The notes under the pieces: generated by a model
The model's input: the letters and a program-made list of their open reading frames with translations, nothing else
What the model was told of the DNA's origin: nothing
The model's database searches: none
Shown: positions 25,529 to 33,388 of the stretch, piece by piece
Layout: each line of letters starts with the position of its first letter
Position numbering within the stretch: position 1 is the first letter of the stretch
Assembly (NCBI GenBank): GCA_013284265.1
Contig: JABTBR010000025.1
Location: forward strand, 1 to 64,000
DNA from: Oxalobacteraceae bacterium
GTDB taxonomy: Bacteria; Pseudomonadota; Gammaproteobacteria; Burkholderiales; Burkholderiaceae_D
Length of the DNA stretch: 64,000 bases
Direction of reading: 5' to 3'
Made by a program: the position numbers and the translations under genes

Positions 25529-26497
25529 ATGAATATCATCGGACCAGACACCCTCATCTTCGGCGTCGACGACCTCGCCGCCTGCGGCCAGTACCTGAGC
25601 GACTACGGCCTGACGCCGGTCGGCGCCGGCGCCAATGGCGGGCGCTACGAAGCGCTCGACGGCACCGCCATCGTTATCCTGCACAAGGACGATCCGGCGC
25701 TGCCCGCGCCGCTGCCGACGGCCAGCATGCTGCGCAAGACCGTCTACGGCGTTGCCGATGCCGCTGCGCTGTCGGCTATCGCCGAGGAACTGGGCAAGGA
25801 TCGCGAAGTGCGTCAACTGCAGGATGGCTCGATCGAGGCGGTCGACGACCAGGGCTTTGTGCTGGGCTTCCAGGTCACCGTGCGCCGCGCCCTGTCGCTG
25901 CCGGCCGAAACCATCAACGCGCCAGGCGCGCCCGCGCAGCGTGCCCCCAACGTGCTGGCCGTCAGCGAGGACGCGCTGGCGCGGCCCCGCACCCTGTCCC
26001 ATGTCGTCTACTTCGTGCCCGATGTGGCCAAGGCCGAAGCCTTCTATGTGGAGCGGCTCGGTTTCCGCTGCACCGACCGGCTGGGCGGCGCCGGTCCCTT
26101 CCTGCAGCCGGCGGGCACGCTGGATCACCACACCCTGTTCCTGATCCAGACCCCGCCGTTCATGCAGGGTGTCGAACACTTCACCTTCCACCTCGGCGGT
26201 CCTACCGAGCTGATGCAGGCGGGCACGCGCTTCGTCAACAAGGGCTACCAGTCGTTCTGGGGACCGGGACGCCACAAGTTCGGCTCGAACTGGTTCTGGT
26301 ACTTCAACAGCCCGCTCGGTTGCCACGTCGAGTATGACGCCGACATGGATCTTCACGATACCTCCTGGACCGCGCGCACCGCGCCGATGAGCGCCGATGC
26401 GTCGCAGTTGTTCCTGTTCCAGTCGCGCGAAAAATGGGCGCCGGGCGGCCCGCCGCCGGGCGCCGCCGGCGGTCCGAACAAAGCCCCGTCGCACTAG
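25529..26497 (+). CDS. Extradiol-type VOC dioxygenase
   Basis: The 322-residue protein has two VOC modules (about 1-120 and 155-275). The second carries a complete metal triad, His about 158 (LSHVVYF), His about 217 (GVEHFTF) and Glu about 268 (CHVEYD), with spacing nearly identical to type I extradiol dioxygenases. It should insert O2 into a catechol- or pyrogallol-like ring next to the hydroxyls. In the fde pathway the equivalent enzyme opens the flavonoid A ring after 8-hydroxylation (recalled, not verified). The C-terminal 45 residues are a Gly/Pro-rich tail unlike classical members. Confidence 0.87.
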   Translation: MNIIGPDTLIFGVDDLAACGQYLSDYGLTPVGAGANGGRYEALDGTAIVILHKDDPALPAPLPTASMLRKTVYGVADAAALSAIAEELGKDREVRQLQDGSIEAVDDQGFVLGFQVTVRRALSLPAETINAPGAPAQRAPNVLAVSEDALARPRTLSHVVYFVPDVAKAEAFYVERLGFRCTDRLGGAGPFLQPAGTLDHHTLFLIQTPPFMQGVEHFTFHLGGPTELMQAGTRFVNKGYQSFWGPGRHKFGSNWFWYFNSPLGCHVEYDADMDLHDTSWTARTAPMSADASQLFLFQSREKWAPGGPPPGAAGGPNKAPSH

Positions 26498-26509
26498 GAC
26501 CCGCGTGCC

Positions 26510-26854
26510 GTGGAAGCAGCCGCTATCTACCTCTGCCAGCTGGACGAACTCGCCGACCGCGAGGCGCGTGGCTTCGATCCGCTGGGCAGCGGCCAGGATA
26601 GCGTGCTGCTGGTGCGGCAAGGGCTACAGCTGTATGCCTACCGCGATCTGTGTCCGCACTATGGCGACACGCCCATGGCATGGCGCCGCCACGCCTACCT
26701 GAATGCGCAGCGCAGCCACATCGTCTGCGCGGCGCACGGCGCGCTGTTCGAGATCGCCAACGGCGCCTGCGTGCGCGGCCCCTGTCTCGGCCAGTCACTG
26801 AGCGCGCTTCACGTCGAGATTCGCGACGATGGCGGCGTGCTGGTCTATCTGTGA
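26510..26854 (+). CDS. Rieske-type [2Fe-2S] ferredoxin, GTG start
   Basis: The 114-residue Rieske domain has cluster ligands C48-x-H50 (CPHYG) and C73-x2-H76 (CAAHG). The 22 residues between the two boxes are longer than the usual 15-18. No membrane anchor is present, so it is a soluble electron carrier. Start is GTG at 26510, 12 bases after the dioxygenase stop, with AGGAC upstream. It could keep the iron of the adjacent extradiol enzyme reduced, like XylT-type ferredoxins, or feed an oxygenase. The homologous position in the fde operon also holds a ferredoxin. Confidence 0.85.
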   Translation: MEAAAIYLCQLDELADREARGFDPLGSGQDSVLLVRQGLQLYAYRDLCPHYGDTPMAWRRHAYLNAQRSHIVCAAHGALFEIANGACVRGPCLGQSLSALHVEIRDDGGVLVYL

Positions 26855-26902
26855 CACGGCGCGCCATTTGATACCTCCCTACCCGCACTGGATCAGCAAG
26901 CC

Positions 26903-27604
26903 ATGCAACAGCACATCCTGACAACGCGCACCGGCCGCCCCCGCAACGCCGACCGCGAACTGCGCGACAGTGAAACGGTCCGGACAGCCTGCGCCTTGTT
27001 CATCGCGCATGGATATAACGGTGTCAGCCTGAAAACCATCGCCGCCGAAGCCCGGATCGCGGTGCGCACGATCTACCTGCGCTTTGGTGGCAAGCTGGGA
27101 TTGTTCCAGGCCGTCATCGCGGCGGAACGCGAGCAGATGCTGGCCGGCCTGCCTGATTTTCCTCCCGGCGCAAGGCCATTGGAAACCGTGCTCGGCGAAA
27201 TCTGCCTGCGCTACCTCAATCTGGTCAACAGCGATCGCGCGCTCGCCATACTGCGCATGGTCATCGCCGAGGCGGGGCAATCGCCGGAACTGGGGCAGGC
27301 CTTCTATGACGCCGGACCCGGCGCCATGCGCGCCCATCTGACAGCAATGTTCTCGCACCCGGCGCTACGATCGCGGTTCCGCCCCGAACTGCCACCGGCA
27401 CTGCTGACGGGCCTGCTGCTGGCATGCCTGCTGGACGATCCCACGCTGCGCCTGCTGCGCCAATTGCCGACGCAAGCTCCGCAGGAGCAGGTGCGCAAGG
27501 CGCTCGACGCCTTCTTCGCCGCCACCCGGCATGTTGAACCACCCTTGACACCTATTGGCAGTGTCGATACTTCCCATGCGTGCAATCAATTTTACAAATA
27601 TTAG
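26903..27604 (+). CDS. TetR-family regulator
   Basis: The 233-residue protein has a TetR helix-turn-helix at about 22-70 (VSLKTIAAEARIAVRTIYLRF) and a helical ligand domain with a TetR_C_7-like pattern (AILRMVIAEAGQSPELGQAFY). It sits at the end of the first run, 48 bases after the ferredoxin gene. Its last 17 codons overlap a nod-box-like operator (27554-27600) that controls the next operon, so the C-terminal residues DTSHACNQFYKY are dictated by the binding site. An effector related to the catabolic substrate is likely but unknown. Confidence 0.88.
   Translation: MQQHILTTRTGRPRNADRELRDSETVRTACALFIAHGYNGVSLKTIAAEARIAVRTIYLRFGGKLGLFQAVIAAEREQMLAGLPDFPPGARPLETVLGEICLRYLNLVNSDRALAILRMVIAEAGQSPELGQAFYDAGPGAMRAHLTAMFSHPALRSRFRPELPPALLTGLLLACLLDDPTLRLLRQLPTQAPQEQVRKALDAFFAATRHVEPPLTPIGSVDTSHACNQFYKY
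27554..27600 (+). promoter_or_regulatory. Nod-box-like LysR operator, copy 2, inside the tetR 3' end
   Basis: ATT-GGCAGTGTC-GAT is followed, after CCATGCGT, by GCAATCAATTTTAC, the same as copy 1. The 35 bases 27566-27600 match 17653-17687 at 31 positions. It lies 56 bases before the FAD monooxygenase start, at the same distance class as copy 1 from its gene, and overlaps the tetR stop codon region. Confidence 0.8.
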
Positions 27605-27655
27605 CCGCATGCTCACACTGGACCAGATACAACAACCACACTCAGGAGACACTCC

Positions 27656-28786
27656 ATGACATTCGCAGCAAAGAAAATTCTGATCATCGGCGGCGGCTTT
27701 TCCGGCATGGCTGCCGCCATCCAGCTGCGCAAGCAAGGCGAGCAAGTCGATCTCGTCGAGATCGACCCGGGCTGGCGTTCCTACGGCGCCGGCATCAGTC
27801 TGGGCGGCGCCACGCTGCGCGCCTTCAAGACCCTGGGCATCTTGCCCCAATTCCTGGAGCAAGGCGCGGCCACCGACGACGTCGAGCTGTTCCTGCCACA
27901 TGGCCAGCCCATCGGCCGCCTGCCGACGCCGCGCTTCGCCGGTCCCGATGTGCCTGGCGGCGGCGCGATCATGCGCCCGGTGCTGGCCAAGATCCTGGCC
28001 GAAGCAACCGTGGCGGCCGGCGCCGATGTGCGCCTGGGCTGCACCTTTACCGCCCTGCGCCAGCATGCCGACGGCGTCGACGTCACCTTCAGCGACGGCC
28101 AGCAGCGCAGCTACGATCTGGTGATCGGCGCCGACGGCCTCGGTTCCAAGGTGCGCGCTGCGATCCTGCCAGACGCTCCCCGGCCGCAATACAGCGGCCA
28201 ATGCGTCTGGCGCGCCGTGCTGCCGCGCCCGCCCGAAGTCGAACGCGCCATGATGTGGCTGGGTCCAAAAATCAAGACCGGCGTCAACCCGGTGTCGAAG
28301 GATCTGATGTACCTGTTCGTGACCGAGGACCGGGTTGACAATGTGCAGATCGACCCGGCCCGCTTTGCCCCCATGCTGGCCGAACTGCTGGCGCCCTTCT
28401 CCGCGCCGCTGATGCAGCAATGCCGCGAACAGATCGATGCCAACGCGCAGATCGTCTACCGGCCGCTGGAATCGCTGCTGGTGCCGCAGCCCTGGCATCA
28501 GGGCCGCGTCGTGCTGATCGGCGACGCCGTGCATGCGACCACGCCGCACATGGCCTCAGGCGCCTGCATCGGCATCGAGGATGCGATCGTGCTGGCCGAA
28601 GAGCTGGCCGGCGTCGACAGCATCGAAGCGGCGCTGGCGCGCTTCGAAGCGCGGCGCTGGGAACGCTGCCGCATGGTGGTGGAAAATTCCGGACGCCTGG
28701 GCGAGATCGAAATCGCCGGTGGCGACAAGGCCGAGCACGCGCAGATCATGCGCGACACGCTGATCGCGCTGGCAGCGCCTATCTGA
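27656..28786 (+). CDS. FAD-dependent aromatic monooxygenase, FdeE-like
   Basis: The 376-residue group A flavoprotein monooxygenase has GGGFSG (12-17) for FAD, the second motif GADGLGSK (158-165) and GDAVHATTPHMASGACIGIEDA (from 289). It would use NAD(P)H and O2 to hydroxylate a phenolic ring. Gene context (LysR operator, extradiol dioxygenase, ferredoxin, C-C hydrolase) fits FdeE of Herbaspirillum seropedicae, reported to hydroxylate naringenin at C8. This is an inference from synteny and recall. CAGGAGACACTCC gives a strong start at 27656. First gene of the second run. Confidence 0.88.
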   Translation: MTFAAKKILIIGGGFSGMAAAIQLRKQGEQVDLVEIDPGWRSYGAGISLGGATLRAFKTLGILPQFLEQGAATDDVELFLPHGQPIGRLPTPRFAGPDVPGGGAIMRPVLAKILAEATVAAGADVRLGCTFTALRQHADGVDVTFSDGQQRSYDLVIGADGLGSKVRAAILPDAPRPQYSGQCVWRAVLPRPPEVERAMMWLGPKIKTGVNPVSKDLMYLFVTEDRVDNVQIDPARFAPMLAELLAPFSAPLMQQCREQIDANAQIVYRPLESLLVPQPWHQGRVVLIGDAVHATTPHMASGACIGIEDAIVLAEELAGVDSIEAALARFEARRWERCRMVVENSGRLGEIEIAGGDKAEHAQIMRDTLIALAAPI

Positions 28787-28803
28787 AGCACGGGGAGCCC
28801 TCG

Positions 28804-29955
28804 ATGAACGACGACGACACCCGCAACGACGGCCTGCCCGGCCGTATCGCACTGCTGATCGCGCACTGCGCCGGCATGGTGGATCTGGTGGCGCTGCCGG
28901 TCTGGATCGGCACCCTGATCACCCGCTATGGATTCGATCCCCAGCACGCCGGCGCGCTGGTGACGCTGTTCCTGCTGGGTGCCGTCTGCAGCAGCCTGTA
29001 TTGGGCGCCGCGCTTTCACCGCGTGGCCACGGCGCGGGTGGCCACCTGGGGCTTCGGCGTCGCCGCCGCGGCCTTCGGGGTGCTCAGCTATGTCAGCGAT
29101 TTTCATCAGATGGCGGCGCTGCACGTGGTCGCGGGTGCGGCGACCGGCGCCGCGCTCAGCGTCACCCACGGCACCATAGGCCGCAGTTCCCGTCCGCACC
29201 GCCTGTTTGCGCTGGCGGGACTGGCGCTGGCGGTGTTCGGCATCGAGTTCCTTGGCCTCACGCCCGGCCTGGTCGCCGCCATCGGCGGCCCGGCGCTGTT
29301 CAAGGTTTTTACCGCCGTGATGATCGCGGCGGCGCTGACCTGCGCCTGCGCCTTCCCCCAGCAAGCCGACAATCCCGCCAGCGGCCACGGTCCCGGCCCG
29401 CGCCTGAGCGCGGCGGTCTGGTTCGTGGCGCTGGGGGTGAGCTGCATGGGACTGGTACAGGCGATGATGTTCAGCTTTGTCGAGCGCATCGGCGCCGACC
29501 GCGGCTTCACGGCCGCCGCGATCACCGGGGTGCTGGTGACGCTAGGCTTCGTCAATCTCGTCCCCGCCCCGCTGGCCGGCTGGCTCGAACGCCTGCTGCC
29601 GGCGCGCCAGGTGGTGCTGCTTGGACCGGTGGTACAGGCGGCCGTGGTGCTGACCATCTGCTACAGCAGCGGCTTCGCGCCCTATGCGGCGGCGACCGCC
29701 GTGCTGCCGGCGGTGATGATCTTTTTCCATACTTTCGCTTTCGGCCTGCTGGCGCAGCTCGACCCTGCCGGCCGCGCGCTATCCGCAACCCCGGCCATGC
29801 TGATGGCCGGCGCCGCGATCGGTCCCATCCTGGGCGGCACCCTGGTCCAGTATTCCGGCTATGCCAGCCTGGGTAGCGCCGCCGCGCTCATCGCCATCGT
29901 CGGCGTTTTCTGCTTCGCGCAGGCGAACCGCGTCAGCGCGCCGGCCCTGTCCTGA
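28804..29955 (+). CDS. MFS transporter
   Basis: The 383-residue protein has 11-12 hydrophobic segments and starts MNDDDTRNDGLPGRIALLI. It is clearly paralogous to the MFS protein at 41674-42852 (shared M-V/I-DLVALP-V/L-WIG opening and SRPHRLFALAG versus SANPHRLFALAG). Charges between helices are sparse. It follows the monooxygenase by 17 bases with a GGGGAG site, and probably carries the aromatic substrate or a product across the inner membrane (inference). Confidence 0.87.
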   Translation: MNDDDTRNDGLPGRIALLIAHCAGMVDLVALPVWIGTLITRYGFDPQHAGALVTLFLLGAVCSSLYWAPRFHRVATARVATWGFGVAAAAFGVLSYVSDFHQMAALHVVAGAATGAALSVTHGTIGRSSRPHRLFALAGLALAVFGIEFLGLTPGLVAAIGGPALFKVFTAVMIAAALTCACAFPQQADNPASGHGPGPRLSAAVWFVALGVSCMGLVQAMMFSFVERIGADRGFTAAAITGVLVTLGFVNLVPAPLAGWLERLLPARQVVLLGPVVQAAVVLTICYSSGFAPYAAATAVLPAVMIFFHTFAFGLLAQLDPAGRALSATPAMLMAGAAIGPILGGTLVQYSGYASLGSAAALIAIVGVFCFAQANRVSAPALS

Positions 29956-29977
29956 GCGTTCACTTCAAGGAACCACC

Positions 29978-30559
29978 ATGAGCTTTCCCCCCATCCACCG
30001 CGTTGTCACCGGCCACGATGGCACCGGCAAGGCGATCATTTCATCTGACGGCGCGCTGCCGACCGTAGTGGCGCTGGCGGCCATTCCCGGCACCGTCTTC
30101 CATGAAGTCTGGAGCACGCAGGGCGCACCGGCAGCGGTCGATAACGCGGCCGACCCGACCTGCGGGCCGCTGCTGCTGCCGCCGCCCAGGCAGGGCACCC
30201 GCATCCGCTTCGTCGACATTCCGCCCGATACCGCCGACTACCTGGCCCATGGCGCCAGCCTGATGCAGCAAGCCTTCGGCGAGATCGGCGACAGCGCCGC
30301 CTCCACGGTGAAGGCCGGTTCGCCCCATCCCCTGATGCACCGCACCGAGTCGGTGGACTACGGCATCGTGATCGAGGGCGAAATGACGCTGGTGCTCGAC
30401 GACTCCGAGGTGCTGCTGCGGCCCGGTTCGGTGGTCGTCCAGCGCGGCACCAACCATGCCTGGGCCAACCGCTCCGGCCATCCTTGCCGCATGCTGTTCG
30501 TGCTGGTCGACGGCAGCTACGACCCCGCCATTGCCGCCGCGCTGGAAGCGAAGGGATGA
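29978..30559 (+). CDS. Cupin-domain protein
   Basis: The 193-residue protein has a C-terminal cupin (about 110-170). The metal motif is HPLMHRTESVDYGIVIEGE (fused G-x5-H-x-H-like first motif with a single His and Glu), and GSVVVQRGTNHAWANRSGHPCRM is the second motif. Possibly a small dioxygenase, isomerase or binding protein acting on a ring-cleavage product. AAGGAACCACC precedes the ATG at 29978. Its stop overlaps the next start (ATGA). Confidence 0.85.
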   Translation: MSFPPIHRVVTGHDGTGKAIISSDGALPTVVALAAIPGTVFHEVWSTQGAPAAVDNAADPTCGPLLLPPPRQGTRIRFVDIPPDTADYLAHGASLMQQAFGEIGDSAASTVKAGSPHPLMHRTESVDYGIVIEGEMTLVLDDSEVLLRPGSVVVQRGTNHAWANRSGHPCRMLFVLVDGSYDPAIAAALEAKG

Positions 30560-31332
30560 AGGGAGCGTTATTCGACCTGGATGGCCGGGTAGTACTGCTG
30601 ACCGGCGCCACCGGCGGCCTGGGCACCGCCATCGCCGAGGCCATGGCGGAACAAGGAGCGGCCGTGCTGCTGACTGACCGCGACGGCGTGGCCTGCCACC
30701 GGCTGGAACATGCCCTGCGCATGGCCGGCCACCGGGCCCAGGCGCTTCCCTGGGACCTGTCGCAACTGGGCACGCTCTCCGAACTTGCGCAAGCGGCGCT
30801 TGCCGTCTATGGCCGGGTTGATGTACTCATCTGCAACGCCGGCATTCAGGGCCCCGCCGGCCCATCCGGCGAGGTACTCCCAGAACAGTGGGACCAGGTC
30901 ATGGACATCAACCTGCGCAGCGCCGACCGCCTGTGCAAGCACCTGATCCCGGCCATGCAGGCCGAGGGCGGCGGCAGCGTGATCCTGATGTCGAGTATCG
31001 CAGGCCTGCGCGGCAACAAGCACATCGGCCTGTATGGCCTTTCCAAAGCCGCGCTGTCCCAGCTGGCCCGCAACCTCGCGGTGGAATGGGGGCCGTCCAA
31101 TGTCCGGGTCAACGCGATCGCCCCCGGCCTGATCAATACCCCGCTGGCGGCGCCCATGTTTGCCGATGCGGCCTTCATGGAGCGGCGCTTGGCGCTGACA
31201 CCGCTGCGCCGCGCCGGCGAGCCGCCCGAAATCGCCGGCGTCGCCGTGCTGCTGGCCAGCTCCGCCGGCGCATTCATCTGCGGCCAGACCCTGGTCGTCG
31301 ATGGCGGCACCACTATCAGCGACGGCAACTGA
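30556..31332 (+). CDS. Short-chain dehydrogenase/reductase
   Basis: The 258-residue classical SDR has the cofactor motif TGATGGLG (16-23), NAG (about 94-96), a catalytic Ser in MSSIAG (about 146) and Y160-x3-K164. The acidic residue after the second strand (TDRDG) favours NAD(H). It ends VDGGTTISDGN as usual. It overlaps the cupin gene by four bases, so expression is coupled. Substrate is probably an alcohol or ketone intermediate of the pathway. Confidence 0.92.
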   Translation: MKGALFDLDGRVVLLTGATGGLGTAIAEAMAEQGAAVLLTDRDGVACHRLEHALRMAGHRAQALPWDLSQLGTLSELAQAALAVYGRVDVLICNAGIQGPAGPSGEVLPEQWDQVMDINLRSADRLCKHLIPAMQAEGGGSVILMSSIAGLRGNKHIGLYGLSKAALSQLARNLAVEWGPSNVRVNAIAPGLINTPLAAPMFADAAFMERRLALTPLRRAGEPPEIAGVAVLLASSAGAFICGQTLVVDGGTTISDGN

Positions 31333-31368
31333 GCGTCGCGTCCCACGCCAACAAGGACTGTTTATCCC

Positions 31369-32355
31369 ATGAAATTCGCCACCTTAGCAAACGACACACT
31401 GGACGGGCACCTGCTGCTCGTCTCCCGCGACCAGACCCGCTGCCTCGATGCGGGCGCCGTTGCGCCCAGCCTGCTGCACGCACTGCAGCACTGGGATCGC
31501 GTGGCGCCGGAGCTGCGCGCGCTGTACGAGAAGCTCAACAGCGATGCCCGGTCGGGCCAGCCCTTCGATCCACGCGCCTGCATTGCACCGCTGCCACGCA
31601 GTCCCCAATGGTGCGACGGCTCGGCTTTCCTGAACCATGCCAATCTGATGGCGCAGGCATTCAACACGCCGCCGATCCCGGACCTCCAGACCATCCCGTT
31701 GATGTACCAGGGCGCCAGCGACGATTTTCTCGGCCCCTATGCCGACATTCCCCTGCCGGACGTCGCCGACGGCATCGATTTCGAGGGCGAATTCGGCGTC
31801 ATCGTCGATAGCATGCCCATGGCCTGCACGCCGGAACAGGCGCTCGAGCGCGTGCGTCTGGTGCTGCAGTTGAACGATTGGAGCCTGCGAGCGCTGGGGC
31901 CGCGCGAAATGCGCAGCGGCTTCGGCTTCCTGCAGGCCAAGCCATCGACCAGTTTCGCGCCGCTGGCCATTACCCCGGACGAGCTGGGCGATGCCTGGCG
32001 CGATGGCCGGGTGCAGCTGAATCTGGCGGTGGAGTGGAACGGCGAACACTTCGGCCATCCGCATGGCGGTGAAATGAATTTCAGCTTCGGCCAACTGATC
32101 GCCCACGCGGCCCGCACCCGGCGCCTGAGCGCCGGCACCATCATCGGCACGGGCACGGTATCGAACGTCAGCCGGGACGCGGGTTCGGCCTGCATCGCCG
32201 AACGCCGCGTGATTGAAATCATCGCCCACGGCGAGGCGCGGACCGGCTTCATGCAATTCGGCGACCGGATCCGCATGGAGGCGCGCTGGCCAGATGGCGC
32301 CAGCGGCCCCTTCGGCGTCATCGAGCAGCGTGTCGTGAAGGGCGGGAGCGCATGA
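31369..32355 (+). CDS. Fumarylacetoacetate hydrolase family protein
   Basis: The 328-residue protein has the FAH metal site IDFEGEFGVIVD (Glu 139 and 141) and QLNDWSLRALGPREM (Asp about 164). The closing GTGTVSNVSR segment is also typical. The N-terminal region matches the longer two-domain form. Members hydrolyse C-C bonds of beta-diketo acids or hydrate 2-oxo-dienoates in meta-cleavage pathways. Here it would act late, giving central metabolites. It overlaps the next gene by four bases (ATGA). Confidence 0.9.
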   Translation: MKFATLANDTLDGHLLLVSRDQTRCLDAGAVAPSLLHALQHWDRVAPELRALYEKLNSDARSGQPFDPRACIAPLPRSPQWCDGSAFLNHANLMAQAFNTPPIPDLQTIPLMYQGASDDFLGPYADIPLPDVADGIDFEGEFGVIVDSMPMACTPEQALERVRLVLQLNDWSLRALGPREMRSGFGFLQAKPSTSFAPLAITPDELGDAWRDGRVQLNLAVEWNGEHFGHPHGGEMNFSFGQLIAHAARTRRLSAGTIIGTGTVSNVSRDAGSACIAERRVIEIIAHGEARTGFMQFGDRIRMEARWPDGASGPFGVIEQRVVKGGSA

Positions 32356-33290
32356 GCCACATCCTGATTACCGGCGCGAACGGTTTTGTCGGCCGTGCGC
32401 TGGCGCTGCGCCTGCTCGAACAGCCTGGCCACACCCTGACGCTGGTCGACCGCGCATTTGTCGATGCCCCCGATTTTGGCCCGGCCACCCTGCTGCAAGG
32501 CGCTTTCGACGATCCGCGCATACTGGAGGCAGCGCTTGCCACTCCCGTCGACACGGTATTCCACCTAGCCAGTGTGCCTGGCGGGCTGGCCGAGCGCCAG
32601 TATGCCCCGGGCTATCAGGTCAACCTGCAGGCCACCATGACGCTGGCCCACCGCCTGGCCGGGCAGTCCCGCGCGGCGCGCCCGCCCATCAGGCTGGTCT
32701 TTGCCAGCTCGGTCGCCGTCTACGGCCCGCTCACTGGCGCGGCCATCCATGAGGATCAAGCTCCCCGGCCGGCCATGAGCTACGGCGCCCACAAACTGAT
32801 GGCCGAGATCGCACTGGCCGACCTGAGCCGGCGTGGCGAGCTGGACACCGTCAGCCTGCGCCTGCCCGGCATCGTCGCGCGGCCACCCGGCGAGTCCGGC
32901 CATGGCAGTGCCTTCATGAGCCTGGTAATGCACAACATGGCGGCGGGACTGCCCTATGCGTGTCCGGTGTCCCCGGCCGCGACATCGTGGTGGATGTCCC
33001 TGCCCTGCTGCGTGGAGAACCTGCTGCATGCGGCCGGCATGGACACCAGCACTGCGCCGCCGGCGCGCACCTGGCAATTGCCGGTGCTGCAACTGAGCAT
33101 GGAAGCCTTGCTGCAAGCCCTGGAGCGGCGCTTCGGCGCGGACCGGCGCAGATTAATCAGCCATCTGCCCGACGACGCCATCGAGACGCTGTTCGGACGC
33201 TGCCCGCCGCTGCACACGCCGGCGGCCATTGCCGCCGGTTTCAGGCACGACATCGATGCCGACCGACTGGTGGCATCCGCACTCGCCTGA
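32352..33290 (+). CDS. NAD-dependent epimerase/dehydratase (DenD-like extended SDR)
   Basis: The 312-residue extended SDR has TGANGFVG (7-14), the VFASSVAVYGP segment and the catalytic SYGAHK (Y-x3-K). Overall it resembles the DenD/D-erythronate dehydrogenase-like group. The segment around PVSPAATSWWMSLPCCVENL is family-like. It closes the second run, coupled to the FAH gene. In an aromatic pathway it may oxidise or reduce a hydroxylated side chain; a sugar substrate is equally possible. Confidence 0.85.
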   Translation: MSHILITGANGFVGRALALRLLEQPGHTLTLVDRAFVDAPDFGPATLLQGAFDDPRILEAALATPVDTVFHLASVPGGLAERQYAPGYQVNLQATMTLAHRLAGQSRAARPPIRLVFASSVAVYGPLTGAAIHEDQAPRPAMSYGAHKLMAEIALADLSRRGELDTVSLRLPGIVARPPGESGHGSAFMSLVMHNMAAGLPYACPVSPAATSWWMSLPCCVENLLHAAGMDTSTAPPARTWQLPVLQLSMEALLQALERRFGADRRRLISHLPDDAIETLFGRCPPLHTPAAIAAGFRHDIDADRLVASALA

Positions 33291-33308
33291 TCAGGCATGG
33301 TGAGGCGC

Positions 33309-33333
33309 CTTCCGCTACCCGAAGTAGCGGAAG
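33309..33333. terminator. Hairpin between convergent operons
   Basis: A perfect 10-base stem (33309-33318 with 33324-33333) and a 5-base loop lie between the end of the fde-like run and the convergent lldD-like gene. There is no T-run on either strand, so its role as terminator is likely but not certain. Confidence 0.5.
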
Positions 33334-33388
33334 ACGTGACGCAAGGTTGACCGCAAGCGGCACCAGGACTGTTGCCTTACTGCCCGGC

